Shown here in pieces: positions 43,618-52,107 of a stretch of DNA of 64,000 nt. Every line of letters starts with the position of its first letter. The stretch's first letter is position 1. Made by a program: the position numbers and the translations under genes. A model generated the notes under the pieces. That model did no database searches, was not told the DNA's origin, and saw only the letters and a program-made list of their open reading frames with translations. The stretch is taken from positions 1,798,001 through 1,862,000 of the forward strand of contig NZ_CP074380.1 of assembly GCF_022695595.1 (NCBI RefSeq). The letters are read 5' to 3'. Source of the stretch: Streptomyces sp. MST-110588. Its GTDB lineage: Bacteria > Actinomycetota > Actinomycetes > Streptomycetales > Streptomycetaceae.

Positions 43618-45036
43618 TCAGCCGGTGACGATCCGTACCTCGCCGATCCCCAGCGCCTTGACCGGCTCGGCGATCTCCGAGGCGTCCCCCACCAGGACCG
43701 TGACCAGCCGGTCCACCGGGAAGGCGCTGACCACGGCCGCGGTCGCCTCGACCGTGCCGGTCTCGGCCAGCCGCGCGTACAACTGCGCCTGGAAGTCGTC
43801 CGGGAGGTGCTGTTCCACCTGGTCGGCGAGGGTCCCGGCGACCGCCGCGGCGGTCTCGTACTTCAAAGGAGCCACACCCACCAGGTTCTGCACCGCCACG
43901 TCACGCTCGGCGTCCGTCAGGCCCTGCGCTGCCAGCGTGCGCAGCACCTTCCACAGGTCCTCCAGCGCCGGGCCGGTGGAGGCGGTGTCGACCGAGCCGC
44001 TGATGGCGAGCATCGCGGCGCCCGTACCGTCCGGGGCGGAGCGCAGCACCTGGCCGAAGGCCCGTACGCCGTAGGTGTAACCCTTTTCCTCGCGCAGCAC
44101 GCGGTCCAGACGGGAGGTGAGCGTGCCGCCCAGGCAGTACGTGCCGAGGACCTGGGCCGGCCAGACGGGGTCGTGCCGGTCGGCGCCGATACGGCCGATG
44201 AGCAACTGCGTCTGGACGGCGCCGGGGCGGTCCACGATCACCACCCGGCCGGTGTCGTCGGCGGTGACGGGCGTGGCCTTGAGGGGCTCGGCGGCGGAGC
44301 CGGTCCACGCCCCGAGGCTGTCCGCGAGCGCCGTGTCCAGGTCCACGCCGGTGAAGTCGCCGACGATCACGGCGGTGGCCGTGGCGGGGCGCACATGGGC
44401 CTCGTAGAAGGCGCGTACGGCCGAGGCGTCGATGCGCTCGACGGTCTCCTCGGTGCCCTGGCGGGGCCGGGACATCCGGGAGCCGGCCGGGAAGAGCTCC
44501 TTGGACAGGGCCATCGCCGCGCGCCGCGCCGGGTTGGCGAGCTCGTGCGGGATCTCGTCCAGCCGGTTGCGTACGAGCCGCTCGACCTCGCTGTCGGGGA
44601 AGGCGGGGGCGCGCAGCGCGTCGGCGAGCAGACCGAGCGCCTTGGCCAGCCGGGAGGCCGGGACCTCAAGGGAGACCCGTACGCCCGGGTGGTCGGCGTG
44701 CGCGTCCAGCGTGGCGCCGCAGCGCTCCAGCTCGGCCGCGAACTCCTCGGCGTCGTGCTTGTCCGTGCCCTCGGACAGGGCGCGCGCCATGATTGTTGCG
44801 ACCCCGTCCAGGCCCTCGGGCTCGGCGTCCAGCGGGGCGAGGAGGTTGATCTCGACGGCGACGACCTGCTGGCCGGGGCGGTGGCTGCGCAGCACTGTCA
44901 GGCCGTTGGGCAGCGTGCCGCGGCCGGGGGCCGGGAACGCCCACGGCTTGGGGGCGCCGGCCTGCGGCTGAGGGTGGAATTCCATGGTCGCTCCGGCCTG
45001 CTCGGCCTGTCCGGTGCTGGTCACGGCGTCGCTCAT
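43618..45036 (-). CDS. M16 peptidase, non-catalytic partner subunit
   Basis: 472 residues from ATG 45036; the upstream frame is inside the neighbour. M16 fold (TLPNGLTVLRSHRPGQQVVAVEINLLAPL), but the zinc motif HxxEH is replaced by GLDGVATIMARALSEG, so it cannot be catalytic. It retains the arginine/tyrosine segment (REEKGYTYGVRAFG) that the R/Y-bearing subunit contributes to the active site of bacterial M16B heterodimers. Encoded 73 bases after the catalytic subunit. Substrate unknown. Confidence 0.88.
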   Translation of the reverse strand: MSDAVTSTGQAEQAGATMEFHPQPQAGAPKPWAFPAPGRGTLPNGLTVLRSHRPGQQVVAVEINLLAPLDAEPEGLDGVATIMARALSEGTDKHDAEEFAAELERCGATLDAHADHPGVRVSLEVPASRLAKALGLLADALRAPAFPDSEVERLVRNRLDEIPHELANPARRAAMALSKELFPAGSRMSRPRQGTEETVERIDASAVRAFYEAHVRPATATAVIVGDFTGVDLDTALADSLGAWTGSAAEPLKATPVTADDTGRVVIVDRPGAVQTQLLIGRIGADRHDPVWPAQVLGTYCLGGTLTSRLDRVLREEKGYTYGVRAFGQVLRSAPDGTGAAMLAISGSVDTASTGPALEDLWKVLRTLAAQGLTDAERDVAVQNLVGVAPLKYETAAAVAGTLADQVEQHLPDDFQAQLYARLAETGTVEATAAVVSAFPVDRLVTVLVGDASEIAEPVKALGIGEVRIVTG

Positions 45037-45109
45037 CGCTGCTCCTCGCTGCGTTCGGAGCCGCGTGCGCCCGGCGTGCTCCTGTTGATGTTTCCTGCGC
45101 GGCGCCCGC

Positions 45110-46528
45110 TCACCGGGCCGCCTCCTTGGCGCCGGCGGCACCGGCGGCGGCATCGGCGGTCCCGTCGTCCTCGGCGCCCTCGTCGCTCTTCCCGCTCCCC
45201 TCGGCCCCGTCGGTCTCGGCCGCGGGCCCCGTGGGCTCGTACACCAGCACCGCGCGGTTGTCGGGGCGCAGCCGCGCCTGCGCGACCTGCTGCACCTCCT
45301 GGGGGGTGATGTCCAGTACGCGGTTGACGGCGGTCAGCGCGAGCTGCGGGTCGCCGAACAGCACGGCGAAGCGGCACAGTTCGTCCGCCCGCCCGCTGAC
45401 CGTCGCCAGCCGGTCCAGCCACTCGCGCTCCAACTGGGCCTGCGCGCGCTCCATCTCCTCGGGCGTGGGGCCCTCGGCGGCGAAGCGGGCCAGCTCCTCG
45501 TCCACGGCCCGCTCGATGTCCGGCACCTCGACACCGCCGGAGGTCTTCACGTCCAGCCAGCCCAGCGAGGGCGCGCCGGCCAGCCGCAGCAGGCCGAACC
45601 CGGCGGCCACGGCCGTACGGTCGCGGCGCACCAGCCGGTTGTACAGGCGGGAGGACTCGCCGCCGCCCAGCACGGTCAGCGCCAGGTCGGCCGCGTCCGC
45701 CTCACGTGTGCCGTCGTGCGGCAGCCGGTAGGCGGACATCAGGGCCCGGGCGGGGACCTCCTCCTCGATCACCTCGCGCAGCTCGCCGCCGATGACGTCC
45801 GGCAGCGTGCCGTCGCGCGGCGGGCGTTTGCCGTCGTGCGAGGGGATCGAGCCGAAGTACTTCTCCACCCAGGCCAGCGTCTGCTCGGGGTCGATGTCCC
45901 CGACGACGGACAGCACGGCGTTGTTGGGCGCGTAGTACGTACGGAAGAACTCCCGTGCGTCCTCCAGGGAGGCGGCGTCCAGGTCGGCCATGGACCCGAT
46001 GGGCGTGTGGTGGTACGGGTGGCCCTCCGGGTAGGCCATGGCCGTCAGCCGCTCGAAGGCCGTGCCGTAAGGAACGTTGTCGTACCGCTGGCGGCGCTCG
46101 TTCTTCACGACGTCGCGCTGGTTCTCCATGGACTCCTCGTCCAGCGCGGTCAGCAGCGAGCCCATACGGTCCGCCTCCAGCCACAGCGCGAGTTCGAGCT
46201 GGTGGGCGGGCATGGTCTCGAAGTAGTTGGTGCGCTCGAAGCTCGTGGTGCCGTTGAGGGAGCCGCCGGCGCCCTGGACGAGTTCGAAGTGGCCGTTGCC
46301 CTTCACCTGGGCCGAGCCCTGGAACATCAGGTGCTCGAAAAGGTGAGCCAGACCGGTACGGCCCTTGACCTCGTGGCGCGAGCCGACGTCGTACCAGAGG
46401 CAGACCGCGGCGACCGGTGTCAGGGGGTCCACCGAGAGCACCACGCGCAGGCCGTTGGCCAGCCGGTGCTCGGTCGCTGTCAGGCCGCCGGAGCCGGCTT
46501 GTTCTGTGGCCGTGTGACCCATGGGCAT
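45110..46528 (-). CDS. M16 zinc metallopeptidase, catalytic subunit
   Basis: 472 residues from ATG 46528, with AAGGGA upstream. The inverted zinc motif HLFEH (His62, Glu65, His66) and the distal glutamate (in MENQRDVVKNERRQ) are all present, so this subunit is active. The C-terminus is alanine/glutamate/aspartate-rich and probably disordered. No signal peptide is visible, so the pair is cytosolic. It forms an operon with the non-catalytic partner. M16 pairs in bacteria degrade small proteins and peptides. Confidence 0.92.
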   Translation of the reverse strand: MPMGHTATEQAGSGGLTATEHRLANGLRVVLSVDPLTPVAAVCLWYDVGSRHEVKGRTGLAHLFEHLMFQGSAQVKGNGHFELVQGAGGSLNGTTSFERTNYFETMPAHQLELALWLEADRMGSLLTALDEESMENQRDVVKNERRQRYDNVPYGTAFERLTAMAYPEGHPYHHTPIGSMADLDAASLEDAREFFRTYYAPNNAVLSVVGDIDPEQTLAWVEKYFGSIPSHDGKRPPRDGTLPDVIGGELREVIEEEVPARALMSAYRLPHDGTREADAADLALTVLGGGESSRLYNRLVRRDRTAVAAGFGLLRLAGAPSLGWLDVKTSGGVEVPDIERAVDEELARFAAEGPTPEEMERAQAQLEREWLDRLATVSGRADELCRFAVLFGDPQLALTAVNRVLDITPQEVQQVAQARLRPDNRAVLVYEPTGPAAETDGAEGSGKSDEGAEDDGTADAAAGAAGAKEAAR

Positions 46529-46859
46529 GTACGTCCCTTCGATCCGCTTGCGAGGAAGTTCTGTCACTGTATGCAAGCGCGCCGACGTATGGCGAAGTTC
46601 CCGCCCGAGCGGCCCCTTACGAGCGGATCCGGGCGTCCCCCTCCGGGGTGGGCGCGGGGTCCCGCCGGCGGAAGAGGGAGGGTCGCGGTCGGCGTTGTCA
46701 GTGGGGCGGTCCACAATGGTCGGCGTCGGACACAGCAGAACCACATCCGCGTCGGACACAGCAGACCCACACCTCGGCCCCAAGACTTGGCAGAACCGGC
46801 CGGACTTGGCCGCCCACCCCCCATCGGCAGTAGACGCAGCAGAAGGAGCCGCAGCCGCG
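46529..46859. other. Divergent region upstream of parC with 20-bp direct repeats
   Basis: 331 bases between the M16 pair and parC. gcgtcggacacagcagaacc (46723-46742) and gcgtcggacacagcagaccc (46749-46768) are two near-identical 20-mers with a 26-base period, ending about 90 bases before the parC start. They could be an operator. No gene. Confidence 0.6.
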
Positions 46860-49307
46860 ATGGCCCGCCGCAGCACGAAGACCCCGCCGCCGGACGACTT
46901 CGAGGAGAGGATCCTCGACATCGACGTCGTCGACGAGATGCAGGGTTCCTTCCTTGAGTACGCGTACTCGGTCATCTACTCCCGCGCCCTGCCGGACGCC
47001 CGCGACGGCCTCAAGCCCGTACACCGCCGCATCCTTTATCAGATGAACGAGATGGGGCTGCGGCCCGAGCGCGGCTACGTCAAGTGCGCCCGGGTCGTCG
47101 GTGAGGTGATGGGCAAGCTCCACCCGCACGGCGACGCCTCCATCTACGACGCACTGGTGCGCATGGCACAGCCGTTCTCCATGCGGCTGCCCCTGGTGGA
47201 CGGGCACGGCAACTTCGGCTCGCTGGGCAACGACGACCCGCCCGCCGCCATGCGGTACACGGAATGCCGGATGGCCTCGGCGACGTCCCTGATGACGGAG
47301 TCGATCGACGAGAACACCGTCGACTTCGCCCCGAACTACGACGGCCAGGAGCAGGAGCCGGTCGCGCTGCCCGCCGCGTACCCGAACCTGCTGGTCAACG
47401 GCACCTCCGGGATCGCGGTCGGGATGGCGACGAACATGCCGCCGCACAACCTGGGCGAGGTCATCGCCGCCGCCCGCCATCTGATCAAGCACCCGAACGC
47501 CGACCTTGAGACGCTGATGCGCTTCGTGCCCGGCCCCGACCTGCCGACGGGCGGCCGGATCGTGGGCCTGGGCGGCATCCGGGACGCGTACGAGACCGGC
47601 CGCGGCACGTTCAAGATCCGCGCCACGGTCTCGATCGAGAACGTCACGGCCCGCCGCAAGGGCCTGATCGTCACCGAACTGCCCTTCACCGTCGGCCCCG
47701 AGAAAGTCATCTCCAAGATCAAGGACCTGGTGGGTGCCAAGCGCCTCCAGGGCATCGCGGACGTCAAGGACCTCACCGACCGTGAGCACGGCCTGCGGCT
47801 GGTGATCGAGGTCAAGAACGGCTTCAACCCCGAGGCCGTACTGGAGCAGCTCTACAAGCTCACGCCGATGGAGGAGTCCTTCGGCATCAACAACGTCGCG
47901 CTGGTGGACGGCCAGCCGCTGACCCTGGGCCTCAAGGAGCTGCTGGAGGTCTACGTCGACCACCGCTTCGAGGTCGTCCGCCGCCGCAGCGAGTTCCGGC
48001 GCGGCAAGCGGCAGGACCGGCTGCACCTGGTCGAGGGCCTGCTGACGGCCCTGGTCGACATCGACGAGGTCATCCGCCTGATCCGGTCCTCCGAGAACAG
48101 CGCCCAGGCCAAGGAGCGGCTGATCGGGCGCTTCTCGCTGAGCGACGTCCAGACCCAGTACATCCTCGACACCCCGCTGCGCCGCCTGACCAAGTTCGAC
48201 CGGATCGAGCTGGAGGCCGAGCGGGACAAGCTCACGGCGGAGATCGAGGAGCTGACCAAGATCCTCGATTCGGACGCCGAGCTGCGCAAGCTCGTCTCCG
48301 GCGAGCTGGCGGCGGTGGCCAAGAAGTACGGCACGGACCGGCGCACGGTCCTGCTGGAGTCGGCGGGCGCCCCGGTCGCCTCCGTACCGCTGGAGGTCTC
48401 GGACGACCCCTGCCGGGTCCTGCTGTCCTCGACGGGGCTGCTGGCCCGTACCGCCAACGGCGAGGCGTCCTTCGACACCGACGCCAAGCGCGTCAAGCAC
48501 GACGTGATCGTCTCGGCCGTGCCGGCGACGACCCGCGGCGAGGTCGGGGCGGTGACCTCCCTGGGCCGGCTGCTGCGGCTGCCGGTGATCGACCTGCCGC
48601 AGCTCCCGGACACCGCCGCGGCGCCGAACCTGTCCGGCGGCGCCCAGATCTCGGAGTTCCTCTCCCTCCAGGACGGCGAGGAGCTGGTCTGCCTGATGAC
48701 ACTGGACGAATCCTCGCCGGGCCTGGCGCTCGGCACGGAAGCGGGCGTCGTCAAGCGCGTGGTCCCCGACTATCCCGCCAACAAGGAGGAACTGGAGGTC
48801 ATCACCCTCAAGGAGGGTGACCGCATCGTGGGCGCGATGGAACTGCGGACGGGCGAGGAGGACCTGGTCTTCATCACCAGCGAGGCGCAACTGTTGCGCT
48901 ACCCGGCCGCGCAGGTGCGCCCGCAGGGCCGTCCGGCGGGCGGTATGACGGGCATCAAGCTGGGCCCGGACGCCAAGGTCATCTCCTTCACGGCGGTCGA
49001 CCCCGCGGCCGACGCCATGGTCTTCACCGCCGCCGGCTCGCACGGCACGCTCGACGACACGCCCACGACCGCCAAGCTCACGCCGTTCGACCAGTACCCG
49101 CGCAAGGGCCGGGCGACGGGCGGGGTGCGCTGCCAGCGGTTCCTCAAGGGCGAGGACCGGCTGGTGCGGGCGTGGGCGGGGGCCGCGCCGGTACGGGCCG
49201 CGGACGCCAAGGGCGCTCCGGTGCCGCTGCCGGAGGCGGACCCGCGGCGGGACGGCTCGGGGCTGCCGCTGGCCAAGCCGGTGGCCGCGCTGGCCGGGCC
49301 GGTGTAA
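46860..49307 (+). CDS. parC: DNA topoisomerase IV subunit A
   Basis: 815 residues from ATG 46860 ([20 protein letters not shown]); the frame extends further upstream through repeats. Cleaves and rejoins DNA; the catalytic tyrosine is Tyr133 in [10 protein letters not shown]. The quinolone-determining stretch is [19 protein letters not shown], with alanine (Ala93) at the position of E. coli GyrA Ser83. Beta-propeller C-terminal repeats follow ([17 protein letters not shown] among them). Partner of parE at 61.5 kb. From memory the S. coelicolor pair lies at the same spacing and is dedicated to chromosome decatenation. Confidence 0.95.
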   Translation: MARRSTKTPPPDDFEERILDIDVVDEMQGSFLEYAYSVIYSRALPDARDGLKPVHRRILYQMNEMGLRPERGYVKCARVVGEVMGKLHPHGDASIYDALVRMAQPFSMRLPLVDGHGNFGSLGNDDPPAAMRYTECRMASATSLMTESIDENTVDFAPNYDGQEQEPVALPAAYPNLLVNGTSGIAVGMATNMPPHNLGEVIAAARHLIKHPNADLETLMRFVPGPDLPTGGRIVGLGGIRDAYETGRGTFKIRATVSIENVTARRKGLIVTELPFTVGPEKVISKIKDLVGAKRLQGIADVKDLTDREHGLRLVIEVKNGFNPEAVLEQLYKLTPMEESFGINNVALVDGQPLTLGLKELLEVYVDHRFEVVRRRSEFRRGKRQDRLHLVEGLLTALVDIDEVIRLIRSSENSAQAKERLIGRFSLSDVQTQYILDTPLRRLTKFDRIELEAERDKLTAEIEELTKILDSDAELRKLVSGELAAVAKKYGTDRRTVLLESAGAPVASVPLEVSDDPCRVLLSSTGLLARTANGEASFDTDAKRVKHDVIVSAVPATTRGEVGAVTSLGRLLRLPVIDLPQLPDTAAAPNLSGGAQISEFLSLQDGEELVCLMTLDESSPGLALGTEAGVVKRVVPDYPANKEELEVITLKEGDRIVGAMELRTGEEDLVFITSEAQLLRYPAAQVRPQGRPAGGMTGIKLGPDAKVISFTAVDPAADAMVFTAAGSHGTLDDTPTTAKLTPFDQYPRKGRATGGVRCQRFLKGEDRLVRAWAGAAPVRAADAKGAPVPLPEADPRRDGSGLPLAKPVAALAGPV

Positions 49308-49348
49308 CCGGTGTAACCGCCTCCGCGCGCGGACGCGTGAAGGTGCGT

Positions 49349-49384
49349 GGCGCCGGGCCCTGAGGGAGGGGAGGGCCCGGCGCC
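49349..49384 (+). terminator. Hairpin terminator after parC
   Basis: ggcgccgggccct (49349-49361) pairs perfectly with agggcccggcgcc (49372-49384), loop ten bases, 42 bases past the parC stop. It also faces the convergent G3E GTPase gene. Confidence 0.85.
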
Positions 49385-49408
49385 TGCCGTCCGAGGTCTG
49401 TCGTCCGG

Positions 49409-49470
49409 CTTCCGGTGTTGCGGCTTCCGATGTTGCGGCGTCCGGTGTTTCGGCTTCCGGCGTCCGGCGT
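49409..49470. repeat. 15-bp minisatellite between parC and the G3E GTPase gene
   Basis: About four units of the type cttccggtgttgcgg, cttccgatgttgcgg, cgtccggtgtttcgg, with the last truncated. It abuts the 3' end of the GTPase gene, whose own last codons are also a 15-base repeat. Confidence 0.85.
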
Positions 49471-49473
49471 CGG

Positions 49474-50751
49474 TCAGGCGGTCGGGTCGTACGGTGACGG
49501 GTCATACGCCGTGGGGTCGTACGCCACCGAGTCGTACGCCGTGGGGTCGTACGCCGGTTCCGTACCGTCCGCAGGCTCGGACGGGACGACGTAGCGCAGC
49601 ACGCCCCACATGCTGTCCGCCGTGCTGTCCGCGTCCTGGGCTCCCCCCGGCGTGCCGGTCCGGCGGCAGCCGGCCAGCTCCTCGCGGAGGGCCGGGGCGT
49701 CGATACCGCTGCCGATCATGACGAGCTGGGTGACACGCGGCTCGTCCCGCTGCCACGGACCGGGATAGAAGCGCAGGAAGTCGCCGACGGCGTGCACGGT
49801 GAACTTCTGGCGGTTCTCCGGGACGTCGAAGTGGACGAAGCCCTTGATGCGGTAGAGGCCCGCGGGCCTGCTGTCGAGGAACGCCATCAGCCGGCGGGGA
49901 TCCATGGGCTCCTCGGAGGTGAATTCCACACTCTGGTAACCGGAGTGCAGATGACGGCCGCAGTCCGGACCGTGCTCGTGCTCCGCACCGCACCCATGCC
50001 CCGGAGCGCAGCCTTCCGCTTCCGCCCCTCCCTCCGCTTCCTCCGCTTCTTCCCGCGCCTCACGGAGGAAGTCCTCGAAGGAGAGCTGCCGGACCGCTTC
50101 GTGAAGGTCCTCGCGCGGCTTGCGGTCGAAGAACAGCTCCGGGTCGATCCGCCCGTACGCCGCCGGGACGACGGGCGTTGCGGCACTCAGCTCCGCGAGC
50201 GTGTCCAGGAGGGACTGCCGCTCCCGCTCACCGATCCGGTCAGCTTTGTTCAGGACCACGAGGTCCGCGACGGCCACATGCCGGTCCAGCTCCGGGTGCC
50301 TGACCCGCGTGGCCTCGAACTCGGCCGCGTCGACGACCTCGACGAGACCGCCGTACACGATGCGGTCGTTCTCGCTCGCCAGGACCATACGGATGAGTTC
50401 CTGCGGTTCCGCCAGGCCGCTGGCCTCGATGACGATGACGTCGATACGGGCCGCGGGGCGGGCCAGCCGGTCCAGGTACTCGTCCAGCTCACTAGTGTCC
50501 ACCGCACAGCACAGGCACCCGTTGCCCAGGGAGACCATCGAGTCGACCTGCCCGGCGACCGCCATGGCGTCGATCTCGATGCTGCCGAAGTCGTTGACGA
50601 CGGCCCCGATGCGGCTGCCCCCGCTCCTGCTCAGCAGGTGGTTGAGCAGGGTGGTCTTGCCCGACCCCAGGAAACCCGCGAGCACGATGACCGGGATCTG
50701 TTGTGTGGGCGTGGCCAAGGGGGCGCCTCCGTCGTCGTCAGTAGTCGTCAC
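49474..50751 (-). CDS. G3E-family GTPase (COG0523, CobW/metallochaperone type)
   Basis: 425 residues from GTG 50751, which overlaps the citrate synthase stop (GTGA). Walker A GFLGSGKTTLL, the zinc-binding GNGCLCCAV motif, the catalytic VIEASGLAEP and NKAD specificity motif are all present: a metal-loading GTPase of the zinc or nitrile-hydratase activator type. An inserted stretch near residues 255-275 is rich in His and Cys (HGCGAEHEHGPDCGRHLH), a second likely metal site. The C-terminus ends in a tandem YDPTA-type repeat of about 25 residues. No zinc-uptake regulator site was recognised upstream, where the citrate synthase gene lies. Confidence 0.9.
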   Translation of the reverse strand: MTTTDDDGGAPLATPTQQIPVIVLAGFLGSGKTTLLNHLLSRSGGSRIGAVVNDFGSIEIDAMAVAGQVDSMVSLGNGCLCCAVDTSELDEYLDRLARPAARIDVIVIEASGLAEPQELIRMVLASENDRIVYGGLVEVVDAAEFEATRVRHPELDRHVAVADLVVLNKADRIGERERQSLLDTLAELSAATPVVPAAYGRIDPELFFDRKPREDLHEAVRQLSFEDFLREAREEAEEAEGGAEAEGCAPGHGCGAEHEHGPDCGRHLHSGYQSVEFTSEEPMDPRRLMAFLDSRPAGLYRIKGFVHFDVPENRQKFTVHAVGDFLRFYPGPWQRDEPRVTQLVMIGSGIDAPALREELAGCRRTGTPGGAQDADSTADSMWGVLRYVVPSEPADGTEPAYDPTAYDSVAYDPTAYDPSPYDPTA

Positions 50752-51959
50752 TCACCCGCCGGGCCTCCGCCCTCGCCGGCCCGTGCCGCCGTCCGGAGCT
50801 CCGGGGCGGGCACCGGCTGCGGCGGGGGCGGGCCGACATAGCGGGCCGCCGGGCGGATGATCTTCGAGTCCTCCGCCTGCTCCAGGATATTGGCGCTCCA
50901 CCCGACCACGCGGGCCGCACAGAAGGTGGGCGTGAACATCTCGCGCGGCAGCCCGCACAGCTCCATGACCACCCCCGCGTAGAACTCCACGTTGGTGTGC
51001 AGCTCACGCCCGGGCTTCAGCTCGGCCAGGATCGCCTCGACCCGCTCCTCCACCTGGACCGCGAAGTCCACCAGCGGCCCTCCGAAGTCCTGGGCGATCT
51101 CGCGCAGCATCCGCGAGCGCGGGTCCTCGGTGCGGTAGACGGGGTGACCGAAGCCCATGATCCGCTCCCCCGCCAGCACCCGTTCACGGATCCAGTCATC
51201 GATACGGTCCGGCGTGCCGATCGCGTCGAGGGTGTCCAGGGCCCGGCTGGGGGCGCCGCCGTGCAGCGGGCCGGACAGCGCGCCGACCGCGCCGGCCAGG
51301 CAGGCGGCGAGGTCGGCGCCGGTGGAGGTGATGACGCGGGCGGTGAAGGTCGAGGCGTTGAAGCCGTGGTCGATCGTGGAGATCAGATAGCGCTCGATCG
51401 CCCGGACCCGGGCAGGATCGGGCTCCTGCCCCGTGAGCATGTAGAGGTAGTTGGCCGCGTACGGGAGGTCCTCACGCGGTTCCACCGGGTCCAGGCCCTG
51501 GGCGATGCGGTGGAGCGCGGTGAGCAGGGTGGGTACGGCGGCGGCTGCCGTCAGGGCGTCCTCCCGGCGCCGGCCGGCGTCGATGTCGTACAGCGGCCGG
51601 AAGCCGACGGAGGCACCGAGCAGGGAGAGCGCGGTCCGCAGTCCGGCGAGCGGACCGGACAGGGCGCAGGCCCGGGCGATGCCGGGGAGGGCGTCCCGTA
51701 CGGCCTCGGGCAGATGCCGCAGGGCGGTGGTCCGCGCCGTGAAAGCCGCTCGCTGGTCCGCGTCCGGCAGGAAACCCTCGAACATCAGATGCCAGACGTC
51801 CTCGAACGTACGGCTGCCGGCCAGCTCCACGGCGGAGTACTGGCGGTAGTGGTAAAAGCCCTCCCGGCCTCGTACGTCACCCAACCGGGTCTCGGTGACG
51901 ACGACCCCCGCGAGCCCCCGTGGCACGTCGATCGGCGCACTCGCCTCGGCGATCGGCAT
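50748..51959 (-). CDS. Citrate synthase or 2-methylcitrate synthase
   Basis: 403 residues from ATG 51959, preceded by GAAGGGA. Condenses oxaloacetate with acetyl-CoA (or propionyl-CoA). The two catalytic histidines are His233 in GPLHGGA and His272 in GFGHPVY. The catalytic acid position carries Glu325 (NVEFYAG) in place of the usual aspartate, conservative but worth testing. Substrate cannot be told from the sequence. It is divergent from a helix-turn-helix/citrate synthase fusion across a 148-base AT-rich intergenic region, and coupled downstream to the G3E GTPase gene. Confidence 0.88.
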   Translation of the reverse strand: MPIAEASAPIDVPRGLAGVVVTETRLGDVRGREGFYHYRQYSAVELAGSRTFEDVWHLMFEGFLPDADQRAAFTARTTALRHLPEAVRDALPGIARACALSGPLAGLRTALSLLGASVGFRPLYDIDAGRRREDALTAAAAVPTLLTALHRIAQGLDPVEPREDLPYAANYLYMLTGQEPDPARVRAIERYLISTIDHGFNASTFTARVITSTGADLAACLAGAVGALSGPLHGGAPSRALDTLDAIGTPDRIDDWIRERVLAGERIMGFGHPVYRTEDPRSRMLREIAQDFGGPLVDFAVQVEERVEAILAELKPGRELHTNVEFYAGVVMELCGLPREMFTPTFCAARVVGWSANILEQAEDSKIIRPAARYVGPPPPQPVPAPELRTAARAGEGGGPAGE

Positions 51960-52007
51960 GGCGAATCCCTTCCCTCGTACTCTCCGGCTCTCCTTCCGAG
52001 CCTTGAT

Positions 52008-52067
52008 GCGACTGTCTATGATTGACAAGTCAGCCGTCAATATTGATTGAATCAATACATGAGTCGC
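52008..52067. promoter_or_regulatory. AT-rich palindromic operator region between the two citrate synthase genes
   Basis: In otherwise GC-rich DNA there are nested inverted repeats: tattgatt-g-aatcaata (52041-52057, perfect), attgac (52021-52026) with gtcaat (52036-52041), and gcgact (52008-52013) with agtcgc (52062-52067). Spanning the divergent starts, this looks like overlapping promoters with a regulator site. The HTH-citrate synthase encoded beside it is an obvious candidate regulator; binding is inference. Confidence 0.65.
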
Positions 52068-52107
52068 GGATACGGTGAGACCCATGGCAGATCAAGGAGC
52101 TGACCGC

